Assembly: GCA_021323335.1 (NCBI GenBank)
Contig: JAJTCN010000009.1
Span: 16,645 to 80,644 of the forward strand
Reading direction: 5' to 3'
Source: Ramlibacter sp.
GTDB taxonomy: Bacteria > Pseudomonadota > Gammaproteobacteria > Burkholderiales > Burkholderiaceae_C
DNA length: 64,000 nt
Made by a program: the position numbers and the translations under genes. This document shows, piece after piece, positions 1 through 10,377 of the stretch (within the stretch, counting starts at the first letter, position 1; each line of letters starts with the position of its first letter). A model generated the notes under the pieces. The model saw only the letters and a program-made list of their open reading frames with translations. It had not been told where the DNA came from and did no database searches.

Positions 1-1
1 C

Positions 2-172
2 CTGTCGCCCGAGGCCGCGCACGTGCTGTGGCACGTCCAGCCGGACTTCCTGCAGGCCGCCCTCGACGAGGTCGACCGCAGCTATGGCTCGATGGAGGGC
101 TACCTGCGCGAGGGCCTGGGCCTGCGCGAGGCGGAGCGCGATCGGCTGCGGGCCCTTTACCGCGCCGGGTAA
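2..172 (+). CDS. C-terminal fragment of a tyrosine-protein phosphatase (Y_phosphatase3 type), truncated by window edge
   Basis: Frame 2 reads ...LSPEAAHVLWHVQPDFLQAALDEVDRSYGSMEGYLREGLGLREAERDRLRALYRAG*; YGS..YLREGLGL tail is typical of this family. Confidence 0.6.
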   Translation: MSPEAAHVLWHVQPDFLQAALDEVDRSYGSMEGYLREGLGLREAERDRLRALYRAG

Positions 173-307
173 TCTTCGCTTTCCTGCCGCCTGCCGCGCC
201 TGCCTCCTACGCAACTCCTTGGGCGGCGACTACAGGTCTGCCGTGGCGCCAGGCGAACACTCCAGTCATGGCAGGCACAAGACCTGCGCAATGCAAAGGA
301 GTCCGCG

Positions 308-646
308 ATGCCCAAGCAGGAACAATCCCGAGACGGGAACAGCCAGGACTACCGAGGCGACGGCCCCGGCAAGGTGGGCCTGACCAGCGACAACCAGCCC
401 GATCTCGTGTCGCCTTCCGGTGTCAACGAGCGCGACGGGAGTTCCGTTGAGGCAGAGGGCGTGGCCGGCGGCTCGCTGGACTTCGACGACGGCACCGACA
501 TGGTCCATCCGCGCGGCAAGGTGACCAGCGCGGGCCGCACCGCGAACGAGAAGAATCCCAGCGACGCCGGGGACCTGGGCGCACCCGGCGCCGGCCTGTC
601 GGACCGCAACGGACCGAGCGATCCCGATGCTAAACGCGGCCGCTAA
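308..646 (+). CDS. hypothetical polar, probably disordered protein
   Basis: 112 aa ORF rich in G/D/S/N/R, no recognisable domain; fits between flanking genes. Confidence 0.45.
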   Translation: MPKQEQSRDGNSQDYRGDGPGKVGLTSDNQPDLVSPSGVNERDGSSVEAEGVAGGSLDFDDGTDMVHPRGKVTSAGRTANEKNPSDAGDLGAPGAGLSDRNGPSDPDAKRGR

Positions 647-668
647 GGCGGTCCGGGGAGGAGGCAAC

Positions 669-1389
669 ATGGTTTACGCGATCTTCTCCGCCTCGGTCCT
701 GCTGGCGATCGGCGCGATCTACGCGGGTGCGGTGAGCTGGCTGTACTTCCGGCAGGAGCGCCTGCTGTTCGAGCCGGACCTGCTGCCGCACGACGACCCG
801 ATCTGCACCGACCCCGACACCCGCGAATTCTTCGTCGACGTGCCCGGCGCTCGGCTCTCGGTGGCCCACATGATGCGGCCCGATCCGCGCGGCGTGTTCT
901 TCTTCCTGCACGGCAACTCCGGCAACCTGAAGAAGTGGTTCGTGGAGCTGGACGCCTTCCGCCAGGCCAATTTCGACGTCGTCATGTTCGACTATCGCGG
1001 CTTCGGCAAGAGCAGCGGCCAGATCGAAAGCGAAGAGCAACTGCACGCCGACGTCGCCGCCGTGTGGGCGCACTTCGCCCCGGCGTACGAAGGCAAGCGG
1101 GTCGTGATCTCGGGCCAGTCGCTCGGCACCGGGCTGGCCGCCGGCCTGGCCGCGCGGCTCTGTTCCGAAGGCCACGCGCCCGACCTGACCCTGCTGGTCT
1201 CCCCGTACAGCAGCATGCGGGCCCTGGCCGCGGAGCTGTACCCAACTGATCCCGATCCACCACAGCGAGACGCTGTGCAAGTCGATGCGATCCGCGGAAC
1301 TGGTGCGGGTCGACGGCGCGGGGCACGGCGACGTGCATCAGTTCCCCAGCGTGCGCAAGGCGCTGGCCTCGGCCCTCGGCCGGCTCTGA
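669..1389 (+). pseudogene. alpha/beta hydrolase (serine aminopeptidase-like), disrupted by an internal out-of-frame deletion near 1243-1246
   Basis: Frame 3: MVYAIFSASVLLAIGAIY...FFLHGNSGNLKKW...VVISGQSLGTGLAAG...LLVSPYSSMRALAAELYP, then homology continues in another frame as LIPIHHSETLCKSMRSAELVRVDGAGHGDVHQFPSVRKALASALGRL*. Confidence 0.8.
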
Positions 1390-1480
1390 CCGGCCCCTCG
1401 CCGCACGAAATTCGTCCCGCCTCCGGGCGGGACGCGGCATTTCCCCACGCCATCCGCTCGACCGTGGCCGAACAATCGCG

Positions 1481-2815
1481 GTGATGGATTTCGCCCTCTG
1501 GTCCGTGATCGTCGGCCTGTTGCTGGTGCTGATGGCGCTGGCATCGACCGTCCTGAAGCGGCTGCCCCTTTCCACCGCCATGCTGTATGTGCTGGTGGGT
1601 ATCGCCGTCAGCCCGATCGGGCTGGCGCTGGTCCGGGCCGAGCCGCGGGCCCACGCAGTGATCCTGGAGCGGATGGCCGAAGTGGTCGTGCTGCTGTCGC
1701 TGTTCACGGCGGGGCTCAAGCTCAGTCCCGGCCTGACGGACCGGCGCTGGCGCCTGCCCGTGCGCCTCGCGGTCAACTCGATGGTGCTCACGGTGGCATT
1801 GATCTCCATCGTCGGCTGGTTCTTCCTGGACCTCCCGCTGGGGGCGTGCGTGCTGCTCGGGGCCATCCTCGCGCCCACGGATCCGGTGCTCGCGTCCGAC
1901 GTGCAGTTGCAGCAGCCCGGGGACACCGACCGGCTGCGGTTCGCCCTGACGGGCGAGGGCGGCCTGAACGACGGGACGGCCTTCCCCTTCGTGATGCTCG
2001 GCCTGGGCCTGCTCGGGCTGCACGAGCTCGGCTCGTTCGGCTGGCGCTGGCTGGCGGTGGACGTGGTGTGGGCCACCGCCGCCGGCCTGGCGACCGGTTG
2101 GGTGCTCGGGATGGTGGTCGGGCGGCTGGTACTGCATCTTCGGCGCGAGCACAAGGAGGCCGTCGGCCTCGATGACTTCCTGGCGCTGGGGCTGATCGGC
2201 CTGGCCTACGGCTGCGCGCTGCTGCTGCATGCCTATGGCTTCCTCGCGGTGTTCGCCGCCGGCGTGGCGCTGCGCCGGCTGGAACAACGCGAGAGCGGCG
2301 GCCCCGTCAGCGCCGGCAAGGTGGAAGAGGTCTTGCTGGACCCCGATCGCAGCCTGGCGGAGAACGCGGCCGTGCATCCGGACCACGCGCCGACCTTCAT
2401 GACACAGGCGGTACTCGGCTTCGTCCAGCAGGCCGAGCGCATCGGCGAAGTGGTGGTCGTGATCGCCATCGGCGCCTTGCTGTGGGCCGTGGACTGGCAT
2501 TCAGCCGCGTGGTGGTTCGTCCCCTTGCTGCTGCTGGCGATCCGGCCGCTCTCGGTGCGCGCCGGCCTGGCCGGCGCATCCGTGTCGAGCGGCCAGCGCT
2601 GGTTGATCGGATGGTTCGGCATCCGCGGCGTCGGCTCGGTGTATTACCTCATGTATGCAGTGAACCATGGGCTCGACGCGGCGGTGGCCAACCAGCTGGT
2701 GGCGCTGACGCTGGCGGTGGTCGTCACATCCATCGTCGTGCACGGCACCTCCGTGACGCCGATCATGGCGGCCTACGAGCGGACCCTGCGGCGCGGCCGG
2801 CGCCGGCGCGGCTGA
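1481..2815 (+). CDS. cation/proton antiporter (CPA1 NhaP-like sodium:proton exchanger)
   Basis: 444 aa multi-TM; LAPTDPVLASDVQL, GEGGLNDGTAFPF and IRGVGSVYYLMYA motifs. Confidence 0.85.
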   Translation: MMDFALWSVIVGLLLVLMALASTVLKRLPLSTAMLYVLVGIAVSPIGLALVRAEPRAHAVILERMAEVVVLLSLFTAGLKLSPGLTDRRWRLPVRLAVNSMVLTVALISIVGWFFLDLPLGACVLLGAILAPTDPVLASDVQLQQPGDTDRLRFALTGEGGLNDGTAFPFVMLGLGLLGLHELGSFGWRWLAVDVVWATAAGLATGWVLGMVVGRLVLHLRREHKEAVGLDDFLALGLIGLAYGCALLLHAYGFLAVFAAGVALRRLEQRESGGPVSAGKVEEVLLDPDRSLAENAAVHPDHAPTFMTQAVLGFVQQAERIGEVVVVIAIGALLWAVDWHSAAWWFVPLLLLAIRPLSVRAGLAGASVSSGQRWLIGWFGIRGVGSVYYLMYAVNHGLDAAVANQLVALTLAVVVTSIVVHGTSVTPIMAAYERTLRRGRRRRG

Positions 2816-2929
2816 GGAAGGCCACGATTCCTACAGCACTGAAGTCCGGTCGCTGACAGCGTCCTGCGCGGGCGACCCTAGAGTAGGCGAATCCAAGGTT
2901 CGCATGCAGAAGTTACCGGCACATACACC

Positions 2930-3430
2930 ATGAAAAAACACGCGCCCGACGCCATCGACCTGCTGGACGCAGACCACCTCGCCGTGCACTCGATGTTCGA
3001 GGCGTACCGCGAACTGGTGGCCGCGCGCGCGCCCGCCCCGCAGCGGCGCACGCTGGCCGAGGAGATCTGCATCGAGCTGACGATCCATGCGCGGCTCGAG
3101 GAAGAGATCTTCTACCCCGCGGTGCGCGACGCGCTCGACGACGATGAACTGCTGGATGACGCCGAGGACGAGCATGGGAGCCAGCGCGAGTTCGTAGCGC
3201 AGATCCTGGCCACGTCGGCCGAAGACGAGCTCTACGACGCCAAGGTGGCGGTGCTCGGAGACTACGTTTCCCGCCACGTTCGCAAGGAACGTGAGCAAGT
3301 GTTCAACCGCGTGATGGCGTCGCGCATGGACCTGCAGTCCCTCGGCCGCATGCTGGCGGTGCGCAAGGAGGAGCTGCGCTCGGTGCAGGATGCCCTGAAG
3401 GAGGACGCGCTGGCGTCGGCACTGGCTTGA
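2930..3430 (+). CDS. hemerythrin domain-containing protein
   Basis: 166 aa; spaced H/E residues (LDADHLAVHSMFEAY, TIHARLEEEIFYPAV, DEHGSQREFV, YVSRHVRKEREQVF). Confidence 0.8.
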   Translation: MKKHAPDAIDLLDADHLAVHSMFEAYRELVAARAPAPQRRTLAEEICIELTIHARLEEEIFYPAVRDALDDDELLDDAEDEHGSQREFVAQILATSAEDELYDAKVAVLGDYVSRHVRKEREQVFNRVMASRMDLQSLGRMLAVRKEELRSVQDALKEDALASALA

Positions 3431-3573
3431 GCCCGATGGGTCCGGCCGTCCAATGTCCTACAGGCTTCGACAGCGGTAGACGACAACACGAAAAAGTTCG
3501 GCCACTAAAGTGATTCACAGGCAGGGAAAACCCTGTCAGCTCACTCACCCAACGAAACCCCAAGGAGTTCCTG

Positions 3574-3975
3574 ATGATCAAGTCCCCCATTTCGCAAGCC
3601 GCCGCCCTGGCCCTGATGGCCGCCCTGACCCTGAGCGCCTGCGGCAAGAAGGAAGAGGCCGCGACCTCGTCCACCGACAGCACCACCTCGTCCACGACCT
3701 CGAGCACGACGCCGTCCACCACGCCCGCGCCGGCCGACACCAGCACCACCACGGGCAGCACCAGCGGCTCCGGCTCGCTCGCCACGACGCCCAGCACGGG
3801 CAGCACCGACACCACGGCCAGCGGCACCACCGGCTCGGGCTCCACCATGGGCTCCACGACCGGCTCCACCACCGGCAGCGGCACCTCCATGGGCGCTTCC
3901 GGCTCCGCCGCCCCGACCGACATGAGCTCGGGCTCGTCGTCCAGCGTCCCGATGGCCACCACGTCGACCAAGTAA
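3574..3975 (+). CDS. putative lipoprotein with low-complexity Ser/Thr/Gly-rich body
   Basis: Signal peptide with lipobox LSAC (MIKSPISQAAALALMAALTLSACGKKEE), then almost entirely S/T/G. Confidence 0.65.
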   Translation: MIKSPISQAAALALMAALTLSACGKKEEAATSSTDSTTSSTTSSTTPSTTPAPADTSTTTGSTSGSGSLATTPSTGSTDTTASGTTGSGSTMGSTTGSTTGSGTSMGASGSAAPTDMSSGSSSSVPMATTSTK

Positions 3976-4077
3976 GCGATAGCGGCTGGGCCGACCGGCT
4001 GCGCGCAGCCGTGCGTCGGCCTGGAATCCGCCAGGAAATTCAGGAGCCGGGCATGTCCCGGCTTCCTGCCTTGTGCC

Positions 4078-4974
4078 TCAGCCTTTTTCGATCGGCAGCC
4101 GTGGCGTGCGGCACCACTCGCTCCAGCTGCCGGCGTACAGCCCGGGCGGCGGGAAGCCGGCGAGCTCCATGGCGATGACGTTCGGCACGGCGCTGACGCC
4201 GCTGCCGCAGTACATCACCACCGATGCCGGGTCGCGGCCGGCGAGCAGTTGCCCGAATTCCTCGCGCAGTTGCGCCGGCGGCTTGAAGCGCCCGTCCGCG
4301 CCGATGTTCTGCCCGAACGGCCGGTTCAGGGCGCCGGGGATGTGGCCCGCCACGGGGTCCAGCGGCTCGACCTCGCCGCGAAAGCGCTGCGGTCCGCGGG
4401 CGTCCACCAGCGTGAGCCCGCCGCTGCCGAGCGCGTCCGCGACCTGTTGCGTGACCACCAGCCTGCGCAGCGGCGGCCCCAGCTCGAAGTTGGTCTGGAA
4501 ATGCGAGGGCTCGGCGCCGCCGCGCACCTCGCCCCCGGCCGCCTGCCAGGCCTGCAGCCCGCCATCGAGCACGGCGGCGGCTTCATGGCCCGCCCACTTG
4601 AGCATCCACCACAGCCGGCCGCTGTAGTTGGCGCCGTTGCGGTCGTAGACGACGGCCTGCATGTCGTTGGCGAAGCCCACGCTCGACAGCCACATCGCGA
4701 ACTTCTCGCGGCTGGGCAGCGGGTGCCGGCCGCCGGAGGCGGCATCGGCGTGCGGCTGGAGGTGGCCGCTCGCGTCCGGCTGGCCGGGGTCGCTGAGGGC
4801 ATCGTCCAGGTGCGCGTAGACCGCGCCGGCGATGTGCGACTGCAGGTACTGCTTTTCGCCGCTGGTGGGGTCCATCAGTTCGAAGGTGCAGTCGAACACC
4901 ATCAGGCGCGCCTTGGCGTCACGCAGCGCCTTCAGCTCGTCCACGGAGAGGAGGGTCGTGTACATGGCCCGCAT
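4078..4974 (-). CDS. sulfurtransferase (rhodanese-like, thiosulfate/3-mercaptopyruvate type)
   Basis: 298 aa; two rhodanese domains, catalytic loop CGSGVSA. Confidence 0.85.
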   Translation of the reverse strand: MRAMYTTLLSVDELKALRDAKARLMVFDCTFELMDPTSGEKQYLQSHIAGAVYAHLDDALSDPGQPDASGHLQPHADAASGGRHPLPSREKFAMWLSSVGFANDMQAVVYDRNGANYSGRLWWMLKWAGHEAAAVLDGGLQAWQAAGGEVRGGAEPSHFQTNFELGPPLRRLVVTQQVADALGSGGLTLVDARGPQRFRGEVEPLDPVAGHIPGALNRPFGQNIGADGRFKPPAQLREEFGQLLAGRDPASVVMYCGSGVSAVPNVIAMELAGFPPPGLYAGSWSEWCRTPRLPIEKG

Positions 4975-4993
4975 TGTGTCGCGATTTCCGCGC

Positions 4994-5893
4994 TCAGTGC
5001 TCTTCGCCGGGGGCGTCCGGGGCGGCCCGCGCCCGCAGCACGGTGGCGGCGATGCCGCTGGCGACGATGAGGGCCATGCCGGCCCAGCCCGCCAGCGGGA
5101 GGTCGTCGTCGAACAGCAGCAGGCCGTAGAAGGCGCCGAAGACGATGCCCGAATACTGCAGGTTCGCCACCAGCAGCGTGGCGCCCTGGCTGTAGGCCCG
5201 CGTCATGCACCACTGGCCCAGGGAGGCCAGCAGCGCCATCGGCACCAGCCAGGCGGCGTGGCGCCACTCCCACGGCGAGGCGCCGGTGACGGCCATGCCG
5301 GCGGCCCCGGCGACGGCCGAACCGAGCGCGAAGTAGAAGACGGTGCGGACTTCGGGCTCGCCGAGCTTGCCGAGCGCCATCACCTGGAGGTAGGCGAAGG
5401 CGGCGAGCAGCCCCGACAGCAGCCCGACCACGCCGGCGAACGCCTGGTGGGCCTCGATGGAGGGCCGCAGCATCAGCACAACGCCGGCGAAGCCGGCCAG
5501 CACCGTCATGGCCAGCGCGCCCTGGCGGCCCGGCAAGGGCGCGCCGCTGCGCGGGTTCCACGCGACCAGGGCGCCGCCGACCAGGAAGGCGGCGACCCAC
5601 ACGCTGCTCATGTAGTTGAGGGTCATCGCGGTGGCCAGCGGCAGCACGGCGATGGCATGGAACCAGGCGCCGAGCGACAGCACGCCGACGGCGCTGCGCC
5701 AGGCGTGCATGCCCGCGTAGTGCGTCCGCAGCGAGGTGCCCTGGGAGCGGGCCCAGAGGCCCATGAACACCATGCCGAGGAGGCCGCGCCAGAACACCAG
5801 CTCCGCCGCGTTGAAGCCGGCCGCGGCGTACTTGACGCAGACCGCCATCGTCGCGAACAACAGCGACGCGGCGATCATCCAGGAAGCCTGCAC
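4994..5893 (-). CDS. EamA/DMT family transporter
   Basis: 299 aa, about 10 TM; FWRGLLGMVFMGLWARSQG, duplicated EamA architecture. Confidence 0.85.
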   Translation of the reverse strand: MQASWMIAASLLFATMAVCVKYAAAGFNAAELVFWRGLLGMVFMGLWARSQGTSLRTHYAGMHAWRSAVGVLSLGAWFHAIAVLPLATAMTLNYMSSVWVAAFLVGGALVAWNPRSGAPLPGRQGALAMTVLAGFAGVVLMLRPSIEAHQAFAGVVGLLSGLLAAFAYLQVMALGKLGEPEVRTVFYFALGSAVAGAAGMAVTGASPWEWRHAAWLVPMALLASLGQWCMTRAYSQGATLLVANLQYSGIVFGAFYGLLLFDDDLPLAGWAGMALIVASGIAATVLRARAAPDAPGEEH

Positions 5894-7041
5894 TAGCCGA
5901 GGGCGCTATGCGGCCCCATTGCCTCGCGGTACCACTCGTGGAAGTGCTGCATGCCGTCTTCCATGGGGCTCTGGTACGGGCCGACCTCGTTGTCGCCGCG
6001 TTCCATCAGCGCCTTGCGGCCGGCGTCCATGCGCAGGGCGATCTCGTCGTCCTCCTCGCAGGTCTCCATGTACGCGCCCTGCTGGGCTTCGACGAACTCG
6101 CGCTCGAAGGCCTGGACCTCCTCGGGGTAGAAGAACTCCACCACGTTCAGCGTCTTCTGCGGCCCCTTCGGGTACAGCGTGGAGACCACCAGCACGTTCG
6201 GGTACCACTCCACCATCACGTTGGGATACAGGGTGAGCCAGATGGCGCCGTGCTTGGGCGGGCGGCCACCCCCGAAGCGCAGCACCTCGTCGTGCCACTT
6301 GCGGTACACGTCCGAGCCCGGCTTGCCGAGCTTGCCCGCCACGCCGACCGTCTGCACGGAGTAGTCGCGGCCGAACTCCCAGCGCAGGTCTTCGCAGGTG
6401 ACGAAGTTGCCCAGGCCCGGGTGGAACGGACCGACGTGGTAGTCCTCGAGATAGACCTCGATGAAGGTCTTCCAGTTGTAGTCCACCTCGTGCAGCTCGG
6501 CGCGGTCGAACACGTAGCCCGAGAAGTCGAGGTCGGCTTTCGGTCCCAGCTTCGACAGCGCGCGGGCCACGTCGTAGCCGCCCCGCGTTTCGAACAGCAG
6601 CCCGTTCCAGGTCTGCAGTTCGTAGTTGTTGAGGTTCAGGCACGGGTCCGTCTGGAAGTGCGGTGCGCCCAGCAGCGTGCCCGCGGGGCCGCCGCTGCCC
6701 GCGCTGTAGGTCCAGCGATGGAGCGGGCACACGATGTTCCCCCCCGACGTGGACGCCGCGGCCAGCGAGCCGCGCCCGCGCAGCATCACCGCCTGGCGAT
6801 GGCGGCAGACGTTGGAGACGAGTTCGATGCCGTTGGCCGTGCGCAGCAGCGCGCGCCCCTCGCCCTCCTGGGGCAGGGTGTAGTAGTCGCCGCGCTCCGG
6901 CACCGCCAGTTCGTGCCCCACATAACGGGGCCCGTGCTGGAAGATCAGCTCCATCTCACGCGAATGGAGCGCCTGGTCGAAGTAACTGGTAACGGGAAGT
7001 TGGCTTGCGGCCTGCTGTAGCTGAAGACTTAAATCAGACAT
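5893..7041 (-). CDS. Rieske-type aromatic ring-hydroxylating oxygenase, alpha subunit
   Basis: Rieske CRHRQAVML...CPLHRWTYSAGS and mononuclear Fe motif EVYLEDYHVGPFHPG. Confidence 0.9.
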   Translation of the reverse strand: MSDLSLQLQQAASQLPVTSYFDQALHSREMELIFQHGPRYVGHELAVPERGDYYTLPQEGEGRALLRTANGIELVSNVCRHRQAVMLRGRGSLAAASTSGGNIVCPLHRWTYSAGSGGPAGTLLGAPHFQTDPCLNLNNYELQTWNGLLFETRGGYDVARALSKLGPKADLDFSGYVFDRAELHEVDYNWKTFIEVYLEDYHVGPFHPGLGNFVTCEDLRWEFGRDYSVQTVGVAGKLGKPGSDVYRKWHDEVLRFGGGRPPKHGAIWLTLYPNVMVEWYPNVLVVSTLYPKGPQKTLNVVEFFYPEEVQAFEREFVEAQQGAYMETCEEDDEIALRMDAGRKALMERGDNEVGPYQSPMEDGMQHFHEWYREAMGPHSALG

Positions 7042-7179
7042 TTCACCTGACCTAGAGACTCCCCCTATGAAGGGGACAGGGCCGCGCTTGGGAGCGCGAC
7101 GAGAGGGAGGGCGATTCTACCCCCCGACTCCACATGGGGCGGCCGCGCCTAAAATCCAGCCTCGACCCCCAAACAATTC

Positions 7180-7407
7180 ATGTCCAAGCCGCCATTCAAT
7201 CCCCCTGCCAGCTATGAAGCGGCCATGGAAGAGCTGGAGCAGCTCACGAGCCGCATCGAGTCCGGCCAGCTGCCGCTCGAGCAACTCCTCGCCGGCTACG
7301 AGCGCGGCGCCGAGCTGCTGAAGTTCTGCCGCGAGAAGCTGCAGGCCGTGGAAGAACAGATCAAGGTGCTCGACGCCGGTGTGCTCAAGCCGTGGGCGCC
7401 GGAGTGA
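7180..7407 (+). CDS. xseB: exodeoxyribonuclease VII small subunit
   Basis: 75 aa; [44 protein letters not shown]; upstream of ispA. Confidence 0.9.
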   Translation: MSKPPFNPPASYEAAMEELEQLTSRIESGQLPLEQLLAGYERGAELLKFCREKLQAVEEQIKVLDAGVLKPWAPE

Positions 7408-8291
7408 CTTTCGACCTCAAGGCCTGGTCCGCCCGGCGGCTGGCGGAAGTGGAAGACGCGTTGTGTGCGTGGGTGCCGCTGGACGCACCCGCCGGCCTGG
7501 GCAACGCGATGCGCTACGCCGTGCTCGATGGCGGCAAGCGCCTGCGGCCGCTGCTGGTCATCGCCGCCTGCGAATCGGTCGGCGGCCATGAAGGTGCGGC
7601 CCTGCGCGCCTCGTGCGCCGTGGAGTTGATCCACGCGTACTCGCTGGTGCACGACGACATGCCCTGCATGGACAACGACATCCTGCGGCGCGGCAAGCCC
7701 ACGGTGCACGTGCAGTTCGGCGAAGCCTCGGCGCTGCTCGCCGGGGATGCGCTGCAGGCGCTCGCCTTCGAGCTGCTCACGCCGCCGAACCAGGGCATCC
7801 CCGACGCCACCCAGGCGCGCCTGTGCCGCCTGCTCGCGCGCGCCGCCGGCCACGACGGCATGGCGGGCGGCCAGGCCGTGGACCTGGCCGCCGTCGGCCA
7901 TTCGCTCACGGAGGACGAACTGCGCCGCATGCACAGCCTGAAGACGGGCGCGCTGCTGCACGCCAGCGTGATGATGGGCGCCGGCTGCGGCGATCCGTCC
8001 GCGAGCGCCCTGAAAGGCCTCGACGGCTACGGGCACGCGCTGGGCCTGGCGTTCCAGGTGGTGGACGACATCCTCGACGTCACCGCCGACTCCGCCACGC
8101 TGGGCAAGACGCCCGGCAAGGACGCGGCCCAGGCCAAGCCGACCTACGTTTCGCTGCTGGGCCTCGATCGCGCCCGCAGCCATGCGGCCGAACTGCTGGA
8201 ACAGGCGCGCGCCGCGCTCGCCACCAGCGGCCTTGCCGATACGCGCGCCTTGCTCGGCCTGGCCGAGATGGTCGTGCACAGGGACAATTGA
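7392..8291 (+). CDS. ispA: (2E,6E)-farnesyl diphosphate synthase / polyprenyl synthetase
   Basis: [18 protein letters not shown] and DDILD motifs. Confidence 0.93.
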   Translation: MGAGVTFDLKAWSARRLAEVEDALCAWVPLDAPAGLGNAMRYAVLDGGKRLRPLLVIAACESVGGHEGAALRASCAVELIHAYSLVHDDMPCMDNDILRRGKPTVHVQFGEASALLAGDALQALAFELLTPPNQGIPDATQARLCRLLARAAGHDGMAGGQAVDLAAVGHSLTEDELRRMHSLKTGALLHASVMMGAGCGDPSASALKGLDGYGHALGLAFQVVDDILDVTADSATLGKTPGKDAAQAKPTYVSLLGLDRARSHAAELLEQARAALATSGLADTRALLGLAEMVVHRDN

Positions 8292-8296
8292 GAACC

Positions 8297-10183
8297 ATGG
8301 GCATGCTCCTCGAAACCATCAACGACCCGGCGGACCTGCGCCGGCTGCCGCGCACGCAACTCGCGCCCGTCGCCGAGGAGCTGCGCGCGTACGTGCTGGA
8401 GTCCGTGGCGCGCACCGGCGGCCACCTGAGCTCCAACCTGGGCACGGTGGAACTCACCATCGCGCTGCACTACGTCTTCAACACGCCGCACGACCGCATC
8501 GTGTGGGACGTCGGCCACCAGACCTACCCGCACAAGATCCTGACCGGGCGGCGCGAGCGCATGGCGTCGCTGCGCCAGCTCGGGGGCCTGGCGGGCTTCC
8601 CGCAGCGGGCGGAGAGCGAGTACGACGCCTTCGGCACCGCGCATTCGTCCACCAGCATCTCCGCCGCGCTCGGCATGGCCGTCGCCGCCAAGCAGAAGGG
8701 CGAGCAGCGCCACTGCATCGCGGTGATCGGCGACGGCGCCATGAGCGCGGGCATGGCCTTCGAGGCGCTGAACAACGCCGGCGTGCTGGAGACCGACATC
8801 CTGGTCATCCTGAACGACAACGACATGTCGATCAGCCCGCCGGTGGGCGCGCTGAACCGCTACCTCGCGCAACTCATGAGCGGGCGCTTCTACGCCGCCA
8901 CCAAGGAGCTGGGCAAGAACGTGCTGAAGGTGGCGCCGCCGCTGTTCGAGCTGGCCAAGCGCTTCGAGGAGCACGCCAAGGGCATGGTGGTGCCGGCCAC
9001 GCTGTTCGAGAAGTTCGGCTTCAACTACGTCGGCCCGATCGACGGCCACGACCTCGACTCGCTGATCCCGACGCTGCAGAACGTCAAGCAGCTCAAGGGC
9101 CCGCAGTTCCTGCACGTCGTGACGAAGAAGGGGCAGGGCTACAAGCTGGCCGAGGCGGACCCCGTGGCCTACCACGGCCCCGGCAAGTTCGATCCCGCCG
9201 TCGGCCTGGTGAAGCCGGCGACGCAGCCGAAGCCGACCTTCACGCAGGTGTTCGGCCAGTGGCTGTGCGACATGGCGGCGCAGGACCACCGGCTGGTCGG
9301 CATCACGCCGGCCATGCGCGAGGGCTCGGGCATGCTGGAATTCCACCAGCGCTTCCCGGACCGCTACCACGACGTCGGCATCGCGGAGCAGCATGCCGTG
9401 ACCTTCGCCGCCGGCCTGGCCTGCGAGGGCATGAAGCCGGTGGTGGCGATCTATTCCACCTTCCTGCAGCGCGCCTACGACCAGTTGATCCACGACGTGG
9501 CGCTGCAGAAGCTGCCGGTGGTGTTCGCCCTCGACCGCGCGGGGCTGGTCGGGGCCGACGGCCCCACGCACGCGGGCGCCTACGACATCCCCTACCTGCG
9601 CTGCGTGCCGAACGTGAGCATCGCCTGTCCGGCCGACGAGAACGAGTGCCGCAAGCTGCTGACCACGGCCTACCAGCAAGACCATCCGGTGGCGGTGCGC
9701 TATCCGCGGGGCGCCGGCGCCGGCGTGGCGGTGGAGCCGGGCCTGCAGTCACTGCCGTTCGGCCGGGGCGAGGTGCGGCGGCAGGGCCGCTCCGTCGTCG
9801 TCCTGGCCTTCGGCACGCTGCTGTACCCCGCCCTGCAGGCCGCGGAGCGGCTGGATGCGAGCGTGGCCAACATGCGCTGGGCCAAGCCCCTGGACAAGGA
9901 ACTGCTGCTGCAGCTGGCGGCCTCGCACGATGCGCTGGTGACGGTGGAAGAGGGCGCCATCATGGGCGGGGCCGGCAGCGCGGTGCTGGAGGCGTTGCAG
10001 GCCGCGGGCGTGGTCAAGCCGGTCCTGCAGCTCGGACTGCGCGACGAATACGCGCCGCATGGCGACCCGGCGCGGCTGCTGTCGCTGCAGGGGCTGGACG
10101 CCGCCGGCATCGAGGCCTCGATCCGGGCGCGCTTCGGTGAGCTGGTGGCGCACGCCGCACCGAGCCTCAAAGTAGTCGGCTAG
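8297..10183 (+). CDS. dxs: 1-deoxy-D-xylulose-5-phosphate synthase
   Basis: Intact full-length Dxs ([50 protein letters not shown]). Confidence 0.95.
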   Translation: MGMLLETINDPADLRRLPRTQLAPVAEELRAYVLESVARTGGHLSSNLGTVELTIALHYVFNTPHDRIVWDVGHQTYPHKILTGRRERMASLRQLGGLAGFPQRAESEYDAFGTAHSSTSISAALGMAVAAKQKGEQRHCIAVIGDGAMSAGMAFEALNNAGVLETDILVILNDNDMSISPPVGALNRYLAQLMSGRFYAATKELGKNVLKVAPPLFELAKRFEEHAKGMVVPATLFEKFGFNYVGPIDGHDLDSLIPTLQNVKQLKGPQFLHVVTKKGQGYKLAEADPVAYHGPGKFDPAVGLVKPATQPKPTFTQVFGQWLCDMAAQDHRLVGITPAMREGSGMLEFHQRFPDRYHDVGIAEQHAVTFAAGLACEGMKPVVAIYSTFLQRAYDQLIHDVALQKLPVVFALDRAGLVGADGPTHAGAYDIPYLRCVPNVSIACPADENECRKLLTTAYQQDHPVAVRYPRGAGAGVAVEPGLQSLPFGRGEVRRQGRSVVVLAFGTLLYPALQAAERLDASVANMRWAKPLDKELLLQLAASHDALVTVEEGAIMGGAGSAVLEALQAAGVVKPVLQLGLRDEYAPHGDPARLLSLQGLDAAGIEASIRARFGELVAHAAPSLKVVG

Positions 10184-10239
10184 CGGCGACGGCGGGGTCG
10201 CTGCGCGAACCCGCCCTACGAGGCGCCGAATGACTTCCT

Positions 10240-10275
10240 CCCTCTCCCCGCTGGGGAGAGGGCCGGGGTGAGGGG
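10240..10275. repeat. REP-like palindrome CCCTCTCCCCGCTGGGGAGAGGG plus CCGGGGTGAGGGG tail
   Basis: Perfect 10-bp stem (10240-10249 / 10253-10262); same family as copies at 41.7 kb. Confidence 0.8.
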
Positions 10276-10377
10276 CAGCGCGCCAGCGACCCCGCCATCG
10301 AAGCGAGGGAAAACCCGTTCCTGACGGGAGGCTGTCGCTCCGAGAATGGCCGCCTGACCTTCCTCAGGAGACAAGCC

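Noticed and set aside
3303-3971. 222-aa Val/Glu/Pro-rich minus-strand ORF
   Set aside because: Reverse translation of the low-complexity Ser/Thr lipoprotein and the hemerythrin gene end.
8182-10140. 652-aa plus-strand ORF overlapping dxs
   Set aside because: Out-of-frame reading of dxs with Arg/Gly-rich composition; dxs is intact in its own frame.
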